Origin: Halegenticoccus tardaugens
Lineage (GTDB): Archaea > Halobacteriota > Halobacteria > Halobacteriales > Haloferacaceae
Assembly: GCF_004116405.1 (NCBI RefSeq)
Contig: NZ_SDIC01000004.1
Location: 1 to 64,000, forward strand
Length of the DNA: 64,000 nucleotides
Reading direction: 5' to 3'
Shown piece after piece: positions 26,020 to 34,374 of the stretch; position 1 is the stretch's first letter, and each line of letters starts with the position of its first letter. Made by a program: the position numbers and the translations under genes. Below the pieces are notes generated by a model, which had not been told where the DNA came from, did not search any database, and saw only the letters and a list, made by a program, of their open reading frames with translations.

Positions 26020-27183
26020 TCACCACCAGCGGTTCTCGTCGAGCCGGGAGAGCGCCTCCTCGATCGTCGGCTCGTTCCGCGAGAAGGTGAAGCGAACCCA
26101 GTCCGCCTCGCCGTCCGCGTAGAAGCTGCTCCCTGGGACGGTCGCGACGCCGGCCTCGCGGACCAGCCGGAGGGCGAACTCGGTGTCGTCCTCGTCCGTC
26201 CCGTACCGAGCCATCATGTAGTAACTGCCGTCCGGTTTGACCGGGTCGAGGCCCGCGTCGAGAAGCCCTTCGTGCGTGCGGTCGCGTCGCGCCTCGTACG
26301 TCTCGCGCAGGCCGTCGTAGTAGTCGTCGGGGAGCGAGAGGGCCGTCACCCCCGCCCGCTGGAAGGGGGTGGGCGCGCAGATGCTCGTGTAGTCGTGGAA
26401 CTTCCGGAGCTCCGCCGAGAGTCGCTCCGGCGCGAGCACGAAGCCGACGCGCCAGCCGGTGACGCTGTACGTCTTCGACATCCCGGTGCAGACGACCGTC
26501 CGGGACGCGAGGTCGCCGACTTCGACCGGGCTTCGGTACGCATCGTCGTAGACGATGTGCTCGTAGATCTCGTCGGTCACCACGATCAGGTCCTCGTCGG
26601 CGGCGACGTCGGCGATGACGTCGAGTTCGGCCGGCGAGAACACCTTCCCGGTCGGGTTCTGGGGGGTGTTGAGGAGCAGGATCGACGCCCCGCCCGCGGC
26701 GTCCGCGAGCGCGTCGGCGTCGACCTCCATTCCCGCCGTGATGTCGAGGGGAATCGGTCGCCCGCCGGCGAAGCGGATCGCCGGGATGTAGCTCTCGTAG
26801 GTCGGCTCGAAGTAGACGACGCCATCCCCCTCGTCGCAGAGCGCGAGCAGCGTGGACATGATCCCCTCGCTCGTCCCGCAGGTGATCGTCACCTCCGAGT
26901 CGGCGTCGTATCGCACGCCCTTCCAGTCCTCGTAGCGCTCCGAAACCGCCGCTCTGAGTTCGGGGAGCCCCCACGTGATCGTGTACTGGCTGTCCGCCGC
27001 GATCGCCTCCGTCGCGGCCGCCTTCACCGCGGGCGGCGTCTCGTCCTCGTCGGGGATCCCCTGCGAGAGGTTGATCGCGTCGTTGGCGATCGCCTCGCGC
27101 GTCATCCGTCGGATCACGGACTCGGAGACGCCCCGCGTCCGCCGGCTGCCGATCGCCCGATCGAGGGTTCGTTTTCCCTCCAT
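26020..27183 (-). CDS. PLP-dependent class I/II aminotransferase
   Basis: The 387-residue protein has the fold-type I features: TCGTSEGIMSTLLAL (cofactor loop), NTPQNPTGKVFSPAEL near residue 212, VVTDEIYEHIVY, and the Schiff-base lysine in TGMSKTYSVTGWRVGF near residue 240, with the substrate-carboxylate Arg in WVRFTFSRNE near the C-terminus. It transfers amino groups between an amino acid and a 2-oxo acid; the exact substrate is undetermined (aspartate/kynurenine/methionine types are similar). The gene lies next to an agmatinase-type gene transcribed divergently, hinting at amino acid or guanidino compound catabolism. Confidence 0.87.
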   Translation of the reverse strand: MEGKRTLDRAIGSRRTRGVSESVIRRMTREAIANDAINLSQGIPDEDETPPAVKAAATEAIAADSQYTITWGLPELRAAVSERYEDWKGVRYDADSEVTITCGTSEGIMSTLLALCDEGDGVVYFEPTYESYIPAIRFAGGRPIPLDITAGMEVDADALADAAGGASILLLNTPQNPTGKVFSPAELDVIADVAADEDLIVVTDEIYEHIVYDDAYRSPVEVGDLASRTVVCTGMSKTYSVTGWRVGFVLAPERLSAELRKFHDYTSICAPTPFQRAGVTALSLPDDYYDGLRETYEARRDRTHEGLLDAGLDPVKPDGSYYMMARYGTDEDDTEFALRLVREAGVATVPGSSFYADGEADWVRFTFSRNEPTIEEALSRLDENRWW

Positions 27184-27187
27184 CGGT

Positions 27188-27364
27188 CTACCGCCCGCCC
27201 GACGCTGGCTCCGCCGCGGCCGCGGCGTCGTTCGTCTCGGCTGCCGCCTCGATCGCCTCCTCCGACGCCTCGCTCGCTCTCCCCGACGCGTCGTTCACCT
27301 CGACCGTCGTCCAACCCGTCCGAGGCGCGTGCGAACCTTTAACCCGTCCTTCGCTCAAGACCAT
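27188..27364 (-). CDS. Possible small acidic protein upstream of the aminotransferase
   Basis: An ATG at 27364 opens a 58-codon frame (starting MVLSEGRVKGSHAPRTGW) that ends 4 nt before the aminotransferase start. The C-terminal 30 residues are Ala/Glu-rich and disordered, with GC-rich third positions like its neighbours. The tight spacing supports translation in the same transcript, but a TATA-like string inside it (near 27340) argues that this may instead be leader DNA. No homology is recognised. Confidence 0.3.
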   Translation of the reverse strand: MVLSEGRVKGSHAPRTGWTTVEVNDASGRASEASEEAIEAAAETNDAAAAAEPASGGR

Positions 27365-27384
27365 GGTGGCAAGTAGATTCCACC
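27365..27384. promoter_or_regulatory. Inverted repeat GGTGGCAAGTAGATTCCACC
   Basis: The arms GGTGG/CCACC flank a 10-nt centre. The sequence closely matches GGTGGCAATAGATTGCCATGG at the symporter start (28589-28609), so both may be copies of one operator controlling this ureohydrolase-symporter unit. Confidence 0.45.
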
Positions 27385-27522
27385 TATCAAATACCTTGTT
27401 ATGTTCCCTCACAGCACGCACCCGGCTGAGAAGCGAGAGTCCACCGATCGACGTCGCGTCGGCGCGATCCCGATCCGGAAGCGCAGAACCGTCCCGGCGC
27501 CGATTCGCACGGGGGCGATCCG

Positions 27523-28536
27523 ATGAGCGACCGAGCGCCGCGCTCCCGCGCCGTCGCGTTCCGCGAGAGCCACGCGGGCGCGGACGTGGAGATGGCGTAC
27601 GCCGGGTTGAAGACGTTCCTGAAGGGGGAACCGCGCCCGGTCGAGGACGCGGACGACGCCGACGTCGCCGTCCTCGGCGCGCCGTACGACGGCGCGGTGA
27701 GCAACCGACCCGGCGCGCGGTACGGCCCGGGGGCGATCCGGGAGGCCAGCGGCTGGTGGGCCTACCTCTCCGGCTACAAGGGCGGACTCACCAACATGAA
27801 CACCGGCGCGCAGGTCGACTACGCCGACCTGTCGATCGTCGACTGCGGCGACGTGCCGGTGTTCCCGATGGACCACGAGCTGACCGCCGAGAGCATCACC
27901 GCCCACGTCGCGACCGCCGCGGAGCGGGCCTTCCCGGTGTTGCTCGGCGGCGACCACTACTGCACGTACCCGTCGTTTCTCGGCTTCGCCGAGGGGTGCG
28001 GCGCGGAGACGGTCGGCCTCGTCCAGATCGACGCGCACACGGACACGTCCTCCGAGAGCACGGTCCTCGGCGACCACTACCACGGATCGAGCACGCACCT
28101 CATCGCCCGTTCGCCGTACTCGGACTACGAGCACGTGAGCCAGGTCGGCATCCGCGGCTACGAGAGCCCGGACTTCTTCGAGTTCGCCGAGGAGACCGGT
28201 CTCAACCTCTTTACGATGCGCGACGTGGACGAGCGCGGCGTCGACGCGGTCGTGACGGACGCGATCGCGGCGGCGGCCGCCGACGCCGACGCGGTGTACG
28301 TGACGTTCGACGTCGACTCGATCGATCCGAGCGTCGCCCCCGGCACCGGCACGCCCGAACCGGCCGGCCTGAGCGCCCACCAGGCGCTGCGGACGATGGA
28401 GATCCTCGGCGCGCACGACGCCGTCGGCGCGGCCGACCTGATGGAGGTCGCCCCGCGGTACGACCCCACGGAGGGAACCCAGCGGCTCGCCGCCTACCTC
28501 CTCGTCACGCTGCTCGAACGCCGATTCGCCGAGTAG
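27523..28536 (+). CDS. Ureohydrolase of the agmatinase/arginase family
   Basis: The 337-residue protein carries the metal-binding set of ureohydrolases: LLGGDHYCTYPS near residue 145, VQIDAHTDTSSES near residue 168 and VTFDVDSIDPSVAPGTGTPE near residue 262. These bind two Mn(II) ions and hydrolyse a guanidino group to urea, with agmatine, arginine, guanidinobutyrate or similar as substrate. The length and the N-terminal AYAGLKTFLKGEPR region fit agmatinase-like archaeal enzymes rather than classical arginase. The downstream sodium symporter, 69 nt away, may import its substrate. Confidence 0.88.
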   Translation: MSDRAPRSRAVAFRESHAGADVEMAYAGLKTFLKGEPRPVEDADDADVAVLGAPYDGAVSNRPGARYGPGAIREASGWWAYLSGYKGGLTNMNTGAQVDYADLSIVDCGDVPVFPMDHELTAESITAHVATAAERAFPVLLGGDHYCTYPSFLGFAEGCGAETVGLVQIDAHTDTSSESTVLGDHYHGSSTHLIARSPYSDYEHVSQVGIRGYESPDFFEFAEETGLNLFTMRDVDERGVDAVVTDAIAAAAADADAVYVTFDVDSIDPSVAPGTGTPEPAGLSAHQALRTMEILGAHDAVGAADLMEVAPRYDPTEGTQRLAAYLLVTLLERRFAE

Positions 28537-28573
28537 CGGCCCGGTTCCGTCGCGAGCCGGTTCATACGCCAAC

Positions 28574-28605
28574 GCTTAAGTAACGGAGGGTGGCAATAGA
28601 TTGCC
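28574..28605 (+). promoter_or_regulatory. Symporter promoter with perfect 14-bp palindrome
   Basis: A TATA-like GCTTAAGTA (28574-28582) lies ~28 nt before the ATG at 28606. Between them, GGCAAT-AG-ATTGCC (28592-28605) is a perfect inverted repeat ending at the start codon, placed where a bound protein would block the transcription start. Confidence 0.55.
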
Positions 28606-30039
28606 ATGGTAAGCTCACCCATCGACGCGGGCGTCGTGGTCGTGTACATGCTCGCGATGGTCGGACTGGGGTACTGGGGGTACTCGAAGTCGGAGAGCTT
28701 GGACGATTACCTCGTCGCCGGGCGGAACGTCCCGATGTGGATGTTCGTGCCGGTCATGTCGGCGGTCATCCTCGGCGGCGCGGCGACCGTCGGCGGCGGC
28801 GGGCTCGGCTACGAGAGCGGCATCTCGGGGGCGTGGCTCGTCATCTCGCTCGGCCTCGGAACGGTCGTCCTCGGCGTCCTCATCTCGACGAACCTCGCGA
28901 ACCTCCGGGCGTATTCGCTCGGCGAGGTGCTGGAGCGCCGGTTCGACCGCTACTCGGGCACCATTGGGGCGCTCATCGCCGGGGTCTACGCGCTCACCAT
29001 CGCCACCACGCAGACCATCGCCGTCGGAAAGGTGTTGAGCGTCCTGTTCGACTTCAATGGGACGACGATGATCGTCGCCGCGGGCGTGATCATCATCGGC
29101 TACACGGCGCTCGGCGGGATGGTGACGGTGACGCTCACCGACTTCGTCCAGTGGTGCATCATGACCGTCGGGATCTTCCTGCTCGCCATCCCGCTCGGAT
29201 TACAGTCGATCGGCGGATTCTCCACCCTCTCGGCCGAACTCGACCCGTCGTTCTTCGACCCGACCGCGATCGGACTGGACGCGATCTGGGGCTTCGTCCT
29301 CCTGTACGTCCTCGGGATCATGATCGGTCAGGACATCTGGCAACGGGTGTTCACGGCGGAATCGCCCGAGGTGGCCCGCACCGGCACGATCGTCGCCGGC
29401 GGCTACGCCATCGTCTACGGCCTCGCGACGGCGTTCCTCGGGATGATCGCGCTCGTCCTCCTGCCCGACCTCGGCGATCCCGAACTCGCCCTCCCCCTCC
29501 TCGTCCTCGACGTGATCCCCGTCGGCCTCTCGGGGCTCGTCCTCGCAGGCTTCATCTCGGCGATGATGTCGACCGCGGACTCGGCGCTCCTCGCCTCCAG
29601 CACGCTCTTTACGAACGACGTGTACAAGCGCTTCGTCGACCCCGACGCGAGCGACCGGCGGTACACGGCCGTCTCGCGCGCGTTCATCGTCGTCCTCGGC
29701 GTCGTCATGGTGTACGCCGCGGTCGCGATCGGCGACGTCGTCACCGCGCTCACCCTCGCGTACGACCTCCTCACCGGCTGTATCTTCGTCCCAGTGTTCG
29801 GCGCGTTCTTCTGGCGCGGCGCGACGTGGCAGGGCGCGCTGACGTCGATCCTCGGCAGCGCCGCCGCGGTCGTCGCCGCGCTCGCCCACTTCGGCTTCGC
29901 GTCGAACTACCCGATCTACGTCGGGCTCGCGACTAGCTTCGTCCTGTTCGTCGGCGTGAGCGTCGTCACCGGCCCGCCCGCGCGGGACAAACTCGACCGG
30001 TGGCTCGGCGGCGTCGACTCCTCGTCGACGCTCGACTGA
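28606..30039 (+). CDS. Sodium:solute symporter (SSS family)
   Basis: The 477-residue protein has about 13 membrane helices. Family features are GYWGYSKSESLDDYLVAGRNVP in the first loop (residues 23-44), the FISAMMSTADSALLASSTL motif near residue 315 typical of SSS transporters, and WQRVFTAESPEVA near residue 246. It would use the Na+ gradient to import an organic solute. Position after the ureohydrolase suggests a guanidino or amino compound, which is inference. The start is set by the TATA box at 28574-28582. Confidence 0.92.
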   Translation: MVSSPIDAGVVVVYMLAMVGLGYWGYSKSESLDDYLVAGRNVPMWMFVPVMSAVILGGAATVGGGGLGYESGISGAWLVISLGLGTVVLGVLISTNLANLRAYSLGEVLERRFDRYSGTIGALIAGVYALTIATTQTIAVGKVLSVLFDFNGTTMIVAAGVIIIGYTALGGMVTVTLTDFVQWCIMTVGIFLLAIPLGLQSIGGFSTLSAELDPSFFDPTAIGLDAIWGFVLLYVLGIMIGQDIWQRVFTAESPEVARTGTIVAGGYAIVYGLATAFLGMIALVLLPDLGDPELALPLLVLDVIPVGLSGLVLAGFISAMMSTADSALLASSTLFTNDVYKRFVDPDASDRRYTAVSRAFIVVLGVVMVYAAVAIGDVVTALTLAYDLLTGCIFVPVFGAFFWRGATWQGALTSILGSAAAVVAALAHFGFASNYPIYVGLATSFVLFVGVSVVTGPPARDKLDRWLGGVDSSSTLD

Positions 30040-30097
30040 CGGGTGCCCGAAGTCCTCCGCCCGTGCCTCTATGTTCCCGCCCGCGCGATCGTAGCGG

Positions 30098-30820
30098 GTG
30101 ACCGTCCTCTCGCTCCTCCGACTGCGCTCGCCCGCGGACTTCGCCGAGTGGTACCGGATCGGCGCGGCGTACGTCCTCGACGTGTCCGACGAGATGGGCT
30201 TCGACACCGGATCGTTCGCGGCCGACGCGCGGGAGGCGACCGCCGCGCTCCGCGCCGGCGACGCCGACCTCCGGCCCGCGCTGGCCCGCTCCGTCGCTGC
30301 CGACCTCCTCGCCGACGCCGTCTTCTCCGAGCCGTTCTGCGAGTGGATGCCGCTGTGGTACGAACTCTCGCTCCTCGCGTTCAACAGGGCCGCGGAGGCC
30401 CGGCTCCGGCGCGTCGCCCGGGCGGTCGCGCGACCGCTCGATCACGCGACCGCACCGCGGTTCAGCAGACCGCGCGACGTCCTCGTCGGGGGTCGCCCCG
30501 CGACCGCACACGTTTCGGGGTTCGCGGAGCGGTTCGTCCTCGCCGACGCGGTGTTGCACCTCGAGTGGTACGTCCACGTCGCCCGCGAGTCGGGGATCGA
30601 CGTGCCGGCCGACCTCGTCGCGCGGTGCCGCGCGGAGAGCGTCGCGTACTACGCCGGCCGCCGGCCGGACCTCTCCCCCGACGTTCGGCGGTTCCAACGT
30701 GCGCTGTTCGCGGACGACGCGTGGGTCCGCCGGATCGACGAGGCGTACGGGCTCGACAGCGCGCTGTTCGGGGTCTGGGAGCGGATCCTCGCGCGGGCGC
30801 GACGAGACCTCGACGGGTGA
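30098..30820 (+). CDS. Hypothetical protein
   Basis: A GTG at 30098 opens a 240-residue frame rich in Ala, Arg and Asp, with mixed helical character and a conserved-looking aromatic patch (FSEPFCEWMPLWYELSLLAF near residue 77). No signal, membrane segment or known motif is recognised. It follows the symporter by 58 nt in the same direction and ends 21 nt before the converging C-P lyase operon, so it may belong to the symporter transcript. Coding is supported by third-position GC; the function is unknown. Confidence 0.6.
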   Translation: MTVLSLLRLRSPADFAEWYRIGAAYVLDVSDEMGFDTGSFAADAREATAALRAGDADLRPALARSVAADLLADAVFSEPFCEWMPLWYELSLLAFNRAAEARLRRVARAVARPLDHATAPRFSRPRDVLVGGRPATAHVSGFAERFVLADAVLHLEWYVHVARESGIDVPADLVARCRAESVAYYAGRRPDLSPDVRRFQRALFADDAWVRRIDEAYGLDSALFGVWERILARARRDLDG

Positions 30821-30841
30821 GCGCGTTTCCCCGGTTCCCCA

Positions 30842-31606
30842 TCAACGCCCGAGGACGCACGTTTCCACGTCCCGAACCGTTTTCATCTCCAGCACGTTGT
30901 ACGGCGCGCCGACCGCATCGCAGACGGCCTCGTAGCCCGAAAACGGCAGGTGCTGGTCCGCGGTGCCGTCGTTGTCGTGGAGGTGGACGACCTCGATCCG
31001 GTCGCCGAACCGCTCCGCGAACGCGCGCCAATCGTGACCGTTCACCTTCGCGTGGCCCACGTCGAGCGTCACGCGCAGGGCGTCCGGGCCGGCGTCGACC
31101 GCGTCGAGCGTCGCCGCGAGGTCGTCCGGACTCGTCGTGTGCCGTTCCTTCTCGTCCGAACGGGGCTGGTTTTCGAGACAGAGCGGCACGCCCACGTCGG
31201 CCGCGTGCGCGGCGCACTCCGCGAGCGATCGACGGGCGTTCTCGCGCGCTTTTCGTCGGACGTAGTCGGGGTACCGACGGGGAACCGACCCCCCGTGGAC
31301 GACGACGGCACCCGCGCCCGCCGCCGCGGCGTCGTCGAGCGTCCGCACGACCTGCTCGACGCTCGCGGCCCGGGAGGCGTCGTTGAAGCTCCCGAGGTTC
31401 CAGTCGCGAAACGGCGCGTGGTAGGTGACGGTGACGCCGAACGTTTCGGCGAGCTCGCCCACCCGCGCCGGCGACGGCGTCTCGGGGTGCCCGTGGAGGT
31501 ACTCGCGCTTGAGTTCGACGTGGTCGAGCCCGAGATCCGTGACGTAGTCGAGGAACGGTTCGATCCGCACGTCGAACCGGACGTCCACCGCCGCGCCGAC
31601 CGTCAT
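30842..31606 (-). CDS. Xylose isomerase-like TIM-barrel protein of the C-P lyase operon
   Basis: The 254-residue protein is an AP-endonuclease-2/sugar isomerase type TIM barrel. Likely metal ligands lie at barrel strand ends: GAVVVHGGS (His), PLCLENQP (Glu), TLDVGHAKVNGHDW (Asp, His), EVVHLHDNDG (His) and NVLEMKT (Glu). Such enzymes isomerise sugars or hydrolyse phosphodiesters. Its ATG overlaps the phnM stop (ATGA), so it is the last gene of the operon, where bacteria often have phnN or phnP. It may process the cyclic ribose phosphate released by the lyase; that role is inferred. Confidence 0.8.
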   Translation of the reverse strand: MTVGAAVDVRFDVRIEPFLDYVTDLGLDHVELKREYLHGHPETPSPARVGELAETFGVTVTYHAPFRDWNLGSFNDASRAASVEQVVRTLDDAAAAGAGAVVVHGGSVPRRYPDYVRRKARENARRSLAECAAHAADVGVPLCLENQPRSDEKERHTTSPDDLAATLDAVDAGPDALRVTLDVGHAKVNGHDWRAFAERFGDRIEVVHLHDNDGTADQHLPFSGYEAVCDAVGAPYNVLEMKTVRDVETCVLGR

Positions 31607-32823
31607 CGGTCGCCCTCCGTTCGAGGGGCTTCGGGCCCGCGGTCGACGGTCCCGCACCCGCCGACCGCGCGGTACACCTCGCGTCCGGCCACGACGGCGC
31701 GTTCGACGACGGGCGTCGGCTCGGGATCGACCACGACGAGGTCCGCGCGTGCCCCCGGTTCGATCTGCCCCCGATCCGTCAGCCCGACCGCCTGCGCCGG
31801 GTTCTTCGTCACCCGCGCAACGCGCGTCGGGAGCGGTTCGCCCGTCTCGACGAACGGCGCGGCGAGCAGCGACGGCGGGTGGTAGTCCGCACAGAGCGCG
31901 TCGACGACCCCCTCGGCGATGGCCTCGGCCGTGCTGAGGTTACCCCAGTTGCTGCCGCCGCGGACGAGGTTGGGCGCGCCCATCGCCGTCGTCAGTCCGA
32001 GTTCGTGCGCCCGGCGCGCGGCCTCGATGGTGACCGGGTACTCGCTGATCCCGACTCCGCGGCCGTCGAGCCGTTCGACCTCGACCGGCGTCTCGTCGTC
32101 GTGGGAGGCGACCGCCACGCCGGCCTCCCGGGCGGCGGCGACGATCCGCGCGATCCGGTCGGAGAGCGCTCCGTCGCTCAGGGCCGCCCGCTCGTCGAGG
32201 ATCTCCGCGGCCGCCTCGCGGCTCAGCCCGGCGTGATCGACGTACCACCGCAGGAACCGATCGCGATCGCGGAACTGCCCCTTCCCGGGAACGTGGCACA
32301 TCAGCGAGACGAGGTCGGCCGCCCGCCGTTCGAGGATGCGCTCGACGGCGACGACGCTCTCGCGCTCCGTCAGTTCGCACCGGGCGTGGACGAAGTGGTC
32401 GCCGAGAAGCGAACCGGTCGAGGCGATCGCGTCGACCAGCTCCGTCGCGAGGTCAGTCGAACGGTCCTTCTCCGGGGAGTCCTCGAAGGCGACGGCGTGG
32501 AACTTCGTCGTCACCCCCGCGGCGACGTTCGCCCGGTCGGCCGCGGCGAGCGCCATCGGCGTTCCGACTCGCGCGCCGCTCCGCGGGTAGAGGTGCGACT
32601 CGACGTCGTCGCCGTGTAAGTCGACGAGGCCGGGGAGCAGGAACTTGCCGTCGGCGTCGAGCCGCGAGCGGACGCTCGCGGGGGGCGATCCCTCCGCGAC
32701 CGCGGCGATTCGCTCCCCTTCGATCAGGACGTGTCCCTCGACGACCGCCTCCGGCGCGACGATCCGCGCGTTTTCGACGCAGAGGACGTCGGTCCGGGCG
32801 TCCGGCGTCCGCGCTTCGCTCAC
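31603..32823 (-). CDS. phnM: Alpha-D-ribose 1-methylphosphonate 5-triphosphate diphosphatase PhnM
   Basis: PhnM removes pyrophosphate from the 5-triphosphate intermediate of C-P lyase. The 406-residue amidohydrolase-fold protein has LLPGLVDLHGDDVESHLYPR near residue 55, VSLMCHVPGKGQFRD near 145, SHDDETPVEVERL near 225 and MGAPNLVRGGSNWGN near 268, all typical of PhnM. The start is the GTG at 32823 overlapping the phnL stop (GTGA). The order phnL-phnM-TIM barrel at the operon end is shared translationally through overlaps. Confidence 0.93.
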   Translation of the reverse strand: MSEARTPDARTDVLCVENARIVAPEAVVEGHVLIEGERIAAVAEGSPPASVRSRLDADGKFLLPGLVDLHGDDVESHLYPRSGARVGTPMALAAADRANVAAGVTTKFHAVAFEDSPEKDRSTDLATELVDAIASTGSLLGDHFVHARCELTERESVVAVERILERRAADLVSLMCHVPGKGQFRDRDRFLRWYVDHAGLSREAAAEILDERAALSDGALSDRIARIVAAAREAGVAVASHDDETPVEVERLDGRGVGISEYPVTIEAARRAHELGLTTAMGAPNLVRGGSNWGNLSTAEAIAEGVVDALCADYHPPSLLAAPFVETGEPLPTRVARVTKNPAQAVGLTDRGQIEPGARADLVVVDPEPTPVVERAVVAGREVYRAVGGCGTVDRGPEAPRTEGDR

Positions 32824-33551
32824 GCGACCACCTCCTCGCGGTACTCCTCGACCGGGACGACGCGATCCACCCGCGCATCGCGAAGTTCGGCCACGCGGTC
32901 CGCGATCCGCGCGACGACCGCGCGGTCGTGGAAGACGCCGACGATCGCGGTCCCCTCGTCGAGGTACGAGTCGAGGAGGTCGAGCGCGGCCGCCCGCGTC
33001 TCGGGATCGAGCGCGCTCGTCGGCTCGTCGAGCAGGAGCAGCCGCGGGCGGGGGCCGACGGCGCGGGCGAGGTTCACCCGCTGGCGCTCGCCGCCGCTGA
33101 ACGTCGCCGGGTAGGCCTCGAACAGCTCTTCCGGGAGTCGAAGCCGCCGGAGCAGGTCGTGCGCGCGCTCGCGGGCCGCCTCGCGCGGCGCTCCTCCCTC
33201 GCGCAGCGGGCGGGCGACCACGTCGACGGCCGGCACCCGGGGGATCTCGTGGAGGAACTGCGAGGCGTAGCCGATCTCTCCGCCGCGGAGGGCGAGCACC
33301 TCCCGCTCGGAGCAGGTCGCGAGGTCGACCGATCCGCCGTCGTGCGCGAATCGGACCGACCCCGCGGTCGGGTCGTACGTCCGGTAGATGCACTTGAGGA
33401 GCGACGACTTGCCGCTCCCGCTCTCGCCGACGACCGCGAGGAACTCGCCCTCGCGGATGTCGAGGTCGACGCCGTCGAGGCCGACGACGCGCGTACCGCC
33501 GGCCGCGTGGAGTTCGAACCGCTTCGTGAGGTTTCGTACTGACAGGAGCAT
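32820..33551 (-). CDS. phnL: PhnL, ABC-type ATPase subunit of the C-P lyase complex
   Basis: The 243-residue protein has Walker A VGESGSGKSS, the PhnL-type Q-loop region ASQFLHEIPRVPAVDVVA, signature FSGGERQRVNLARA and Walker B LLLLDEPTSALD. It lacks membrane partners nearby and, as in bacteria, should form the nucleotide-binding layer on the PhnGHIJ core together with PhnK. It lies 1 nt after phnK and overlaps phnM by 4 nt. Its length equals that of bacterial PhnL. Confidence 0.92.
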   Translation of the reverse strand: MLLSVRNLTKRFELHAAGGTRVVGLDGVDLDIREGEFLAVVGESGSGKSSLLKCIYRTYDPTAGSVRFAHDGGSVDLATCSEREVLALRGGEIGYASQFLHEIPRVPAVDVVARPLREGGAPREAARERAHDLLRRLRLPEELFEAYPATFSGGERQRVNLARAVGPRPRLLLLDEPTSALDPETRAAALDLLDSYLDEGTAIVGVFHDRAVVARIADRVAELRDARVDRVVPVEEYREEVVA

Positions 33552-33552
33552 T

Positions 33553-34374
33553 TCAGATCACCGAGTTGATGAGCGTCTGGGTGTACTCGTGGTGCGGGTC
33601 CTCCAGGATGCGGTCGGTCAGCCCCGACTCGACGACGCGGCCGTGTCGCATGACGAGCGTCCGGTCCGCGAGCAGGCGGATGACGCCGAGGTCGTGCGAG
33701 ACGACGATCGTCGCGATCCCCTTCTCGCGCTGGATGCGCCTGAACGCGTCCAGCACGCGCGCCTGCACGCTCACGTCGAGGCCGGTCGTCGGCTCGTCGA
33801 GGATGACGAGCGCAGGGTCGTTGGCGATCGCCTTCGCGATCTGCACCCGGCGCTGCATGCCGCCGCTGTAGGTGCGCGTCGGGTCGTCCATCCGGTCGAC
33901 CGGGATCTCCGTCTCCGCGAACAGCTCGCGGACCCGCTCGCGTATCTCGCCGTAGTCGCGCCAGCCGGCGGCGAGCAGCTTCTCCGCGACGTTACCGCCG
34001 CCGGAGAAGTCGAGGTTCAGCCCGTCGCGGACGCGCTGGTGGACCATCCCGACGTGGCGGTTCCGGAGCGCGAAGCGCTCCTCGTAGTTCGCCTCCAGTA
34101 CGTTGCCGTCGTAACCGACGTGCTCGACCACACCGAAGGTCGCCGCGAGGTCGAGCGCGAGGATCTCCGCGAGGCTCGATTTACCGGATCCGCTCTCGCC
34201 GACGACGCCGAGCACCTCGCCCTCGTGGACCGCGAGGTCGACTTCGGCGCAGCCGACGACGCTGCCGCAGACCGGACACCGGTTGTCACCCGCGCGGTCG
34301 CCGGTTCGATCGACGCACGACGGGCAGCCCTCGCCGTAGATCCGCCCGACGCCGCGCGCGCCGAGGACCGTCAC
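33553..34374 (-). CDS. phnK: PhnK, C-P lyase ABC-type ATPase with an N-terminal zinc-ribbon insert
   Basis: The 273-residue ATPase has Walker A GESGSGKSS near residue 60, signature TYSGGMQRRVQIAKA and Walker B LVILDEPTTGLDVSVQARVL. In bacteria, PhnK binds PhnJ and helps open the core for catalysis. Between the first beta strand and the P-loop it carries an extra stretch with C17-x2-C20 ... C33-x2-C36 and C42 (GEGCPSC, NRCPVCGSVVGC), which reads as a small zinc ribbon that ordinary PhnK does not have. The GTG start at 34374 overlaps the phnJ stop (GTGA). Confidence 0.9.
   Translation of the reverse strand: MTVLGARGVGRIYGEGCPSCVDRTGDRAGDNRCPVCGSVVGCAEVDLAVHEGEVLGVVGESGSGKSSLAEILALDLAATFGVVEHVGYDGNVLEANYEERFALRNRHVGMVHQRVRDGLNLDFSGGGNVAEKLLAAGWRDYGEIRERVRELFAETEIPVDRMDDPTRTYSGGMQRRVQIAKAIANDPALVILDEPTTGLDVSVQARVLDAFRRIQREKGIATIVVSHDLGVIRLLADRTLVMRHGRVVESGLTDRILEDPHHEYTQTLINSVI

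Larger units (their letters stand above)
27184..27522. other. 339-bp divergent region between aminotransferase and ureohydrolase genes
   Basis: No long gene is evident. The region holds a possible 58-codon ORF on the - strand, a TTTAAC string near 27340 that could be a TATA box for the aminotransferase, and the inverted repeat at 27365-27384 that recurs before the symporter gene. No clear TATA box is seen right before the ureohydrolase ATG at 27523. Confidence 0.6.

Noticed and set aside
28590-29936. 448-codon frame overlapping the symporter in another + frame
   Set aside because: It is Arg/His/Gly-rich shadow sequence; the symporter frame has clear membrane helices and a promoter-supported start.
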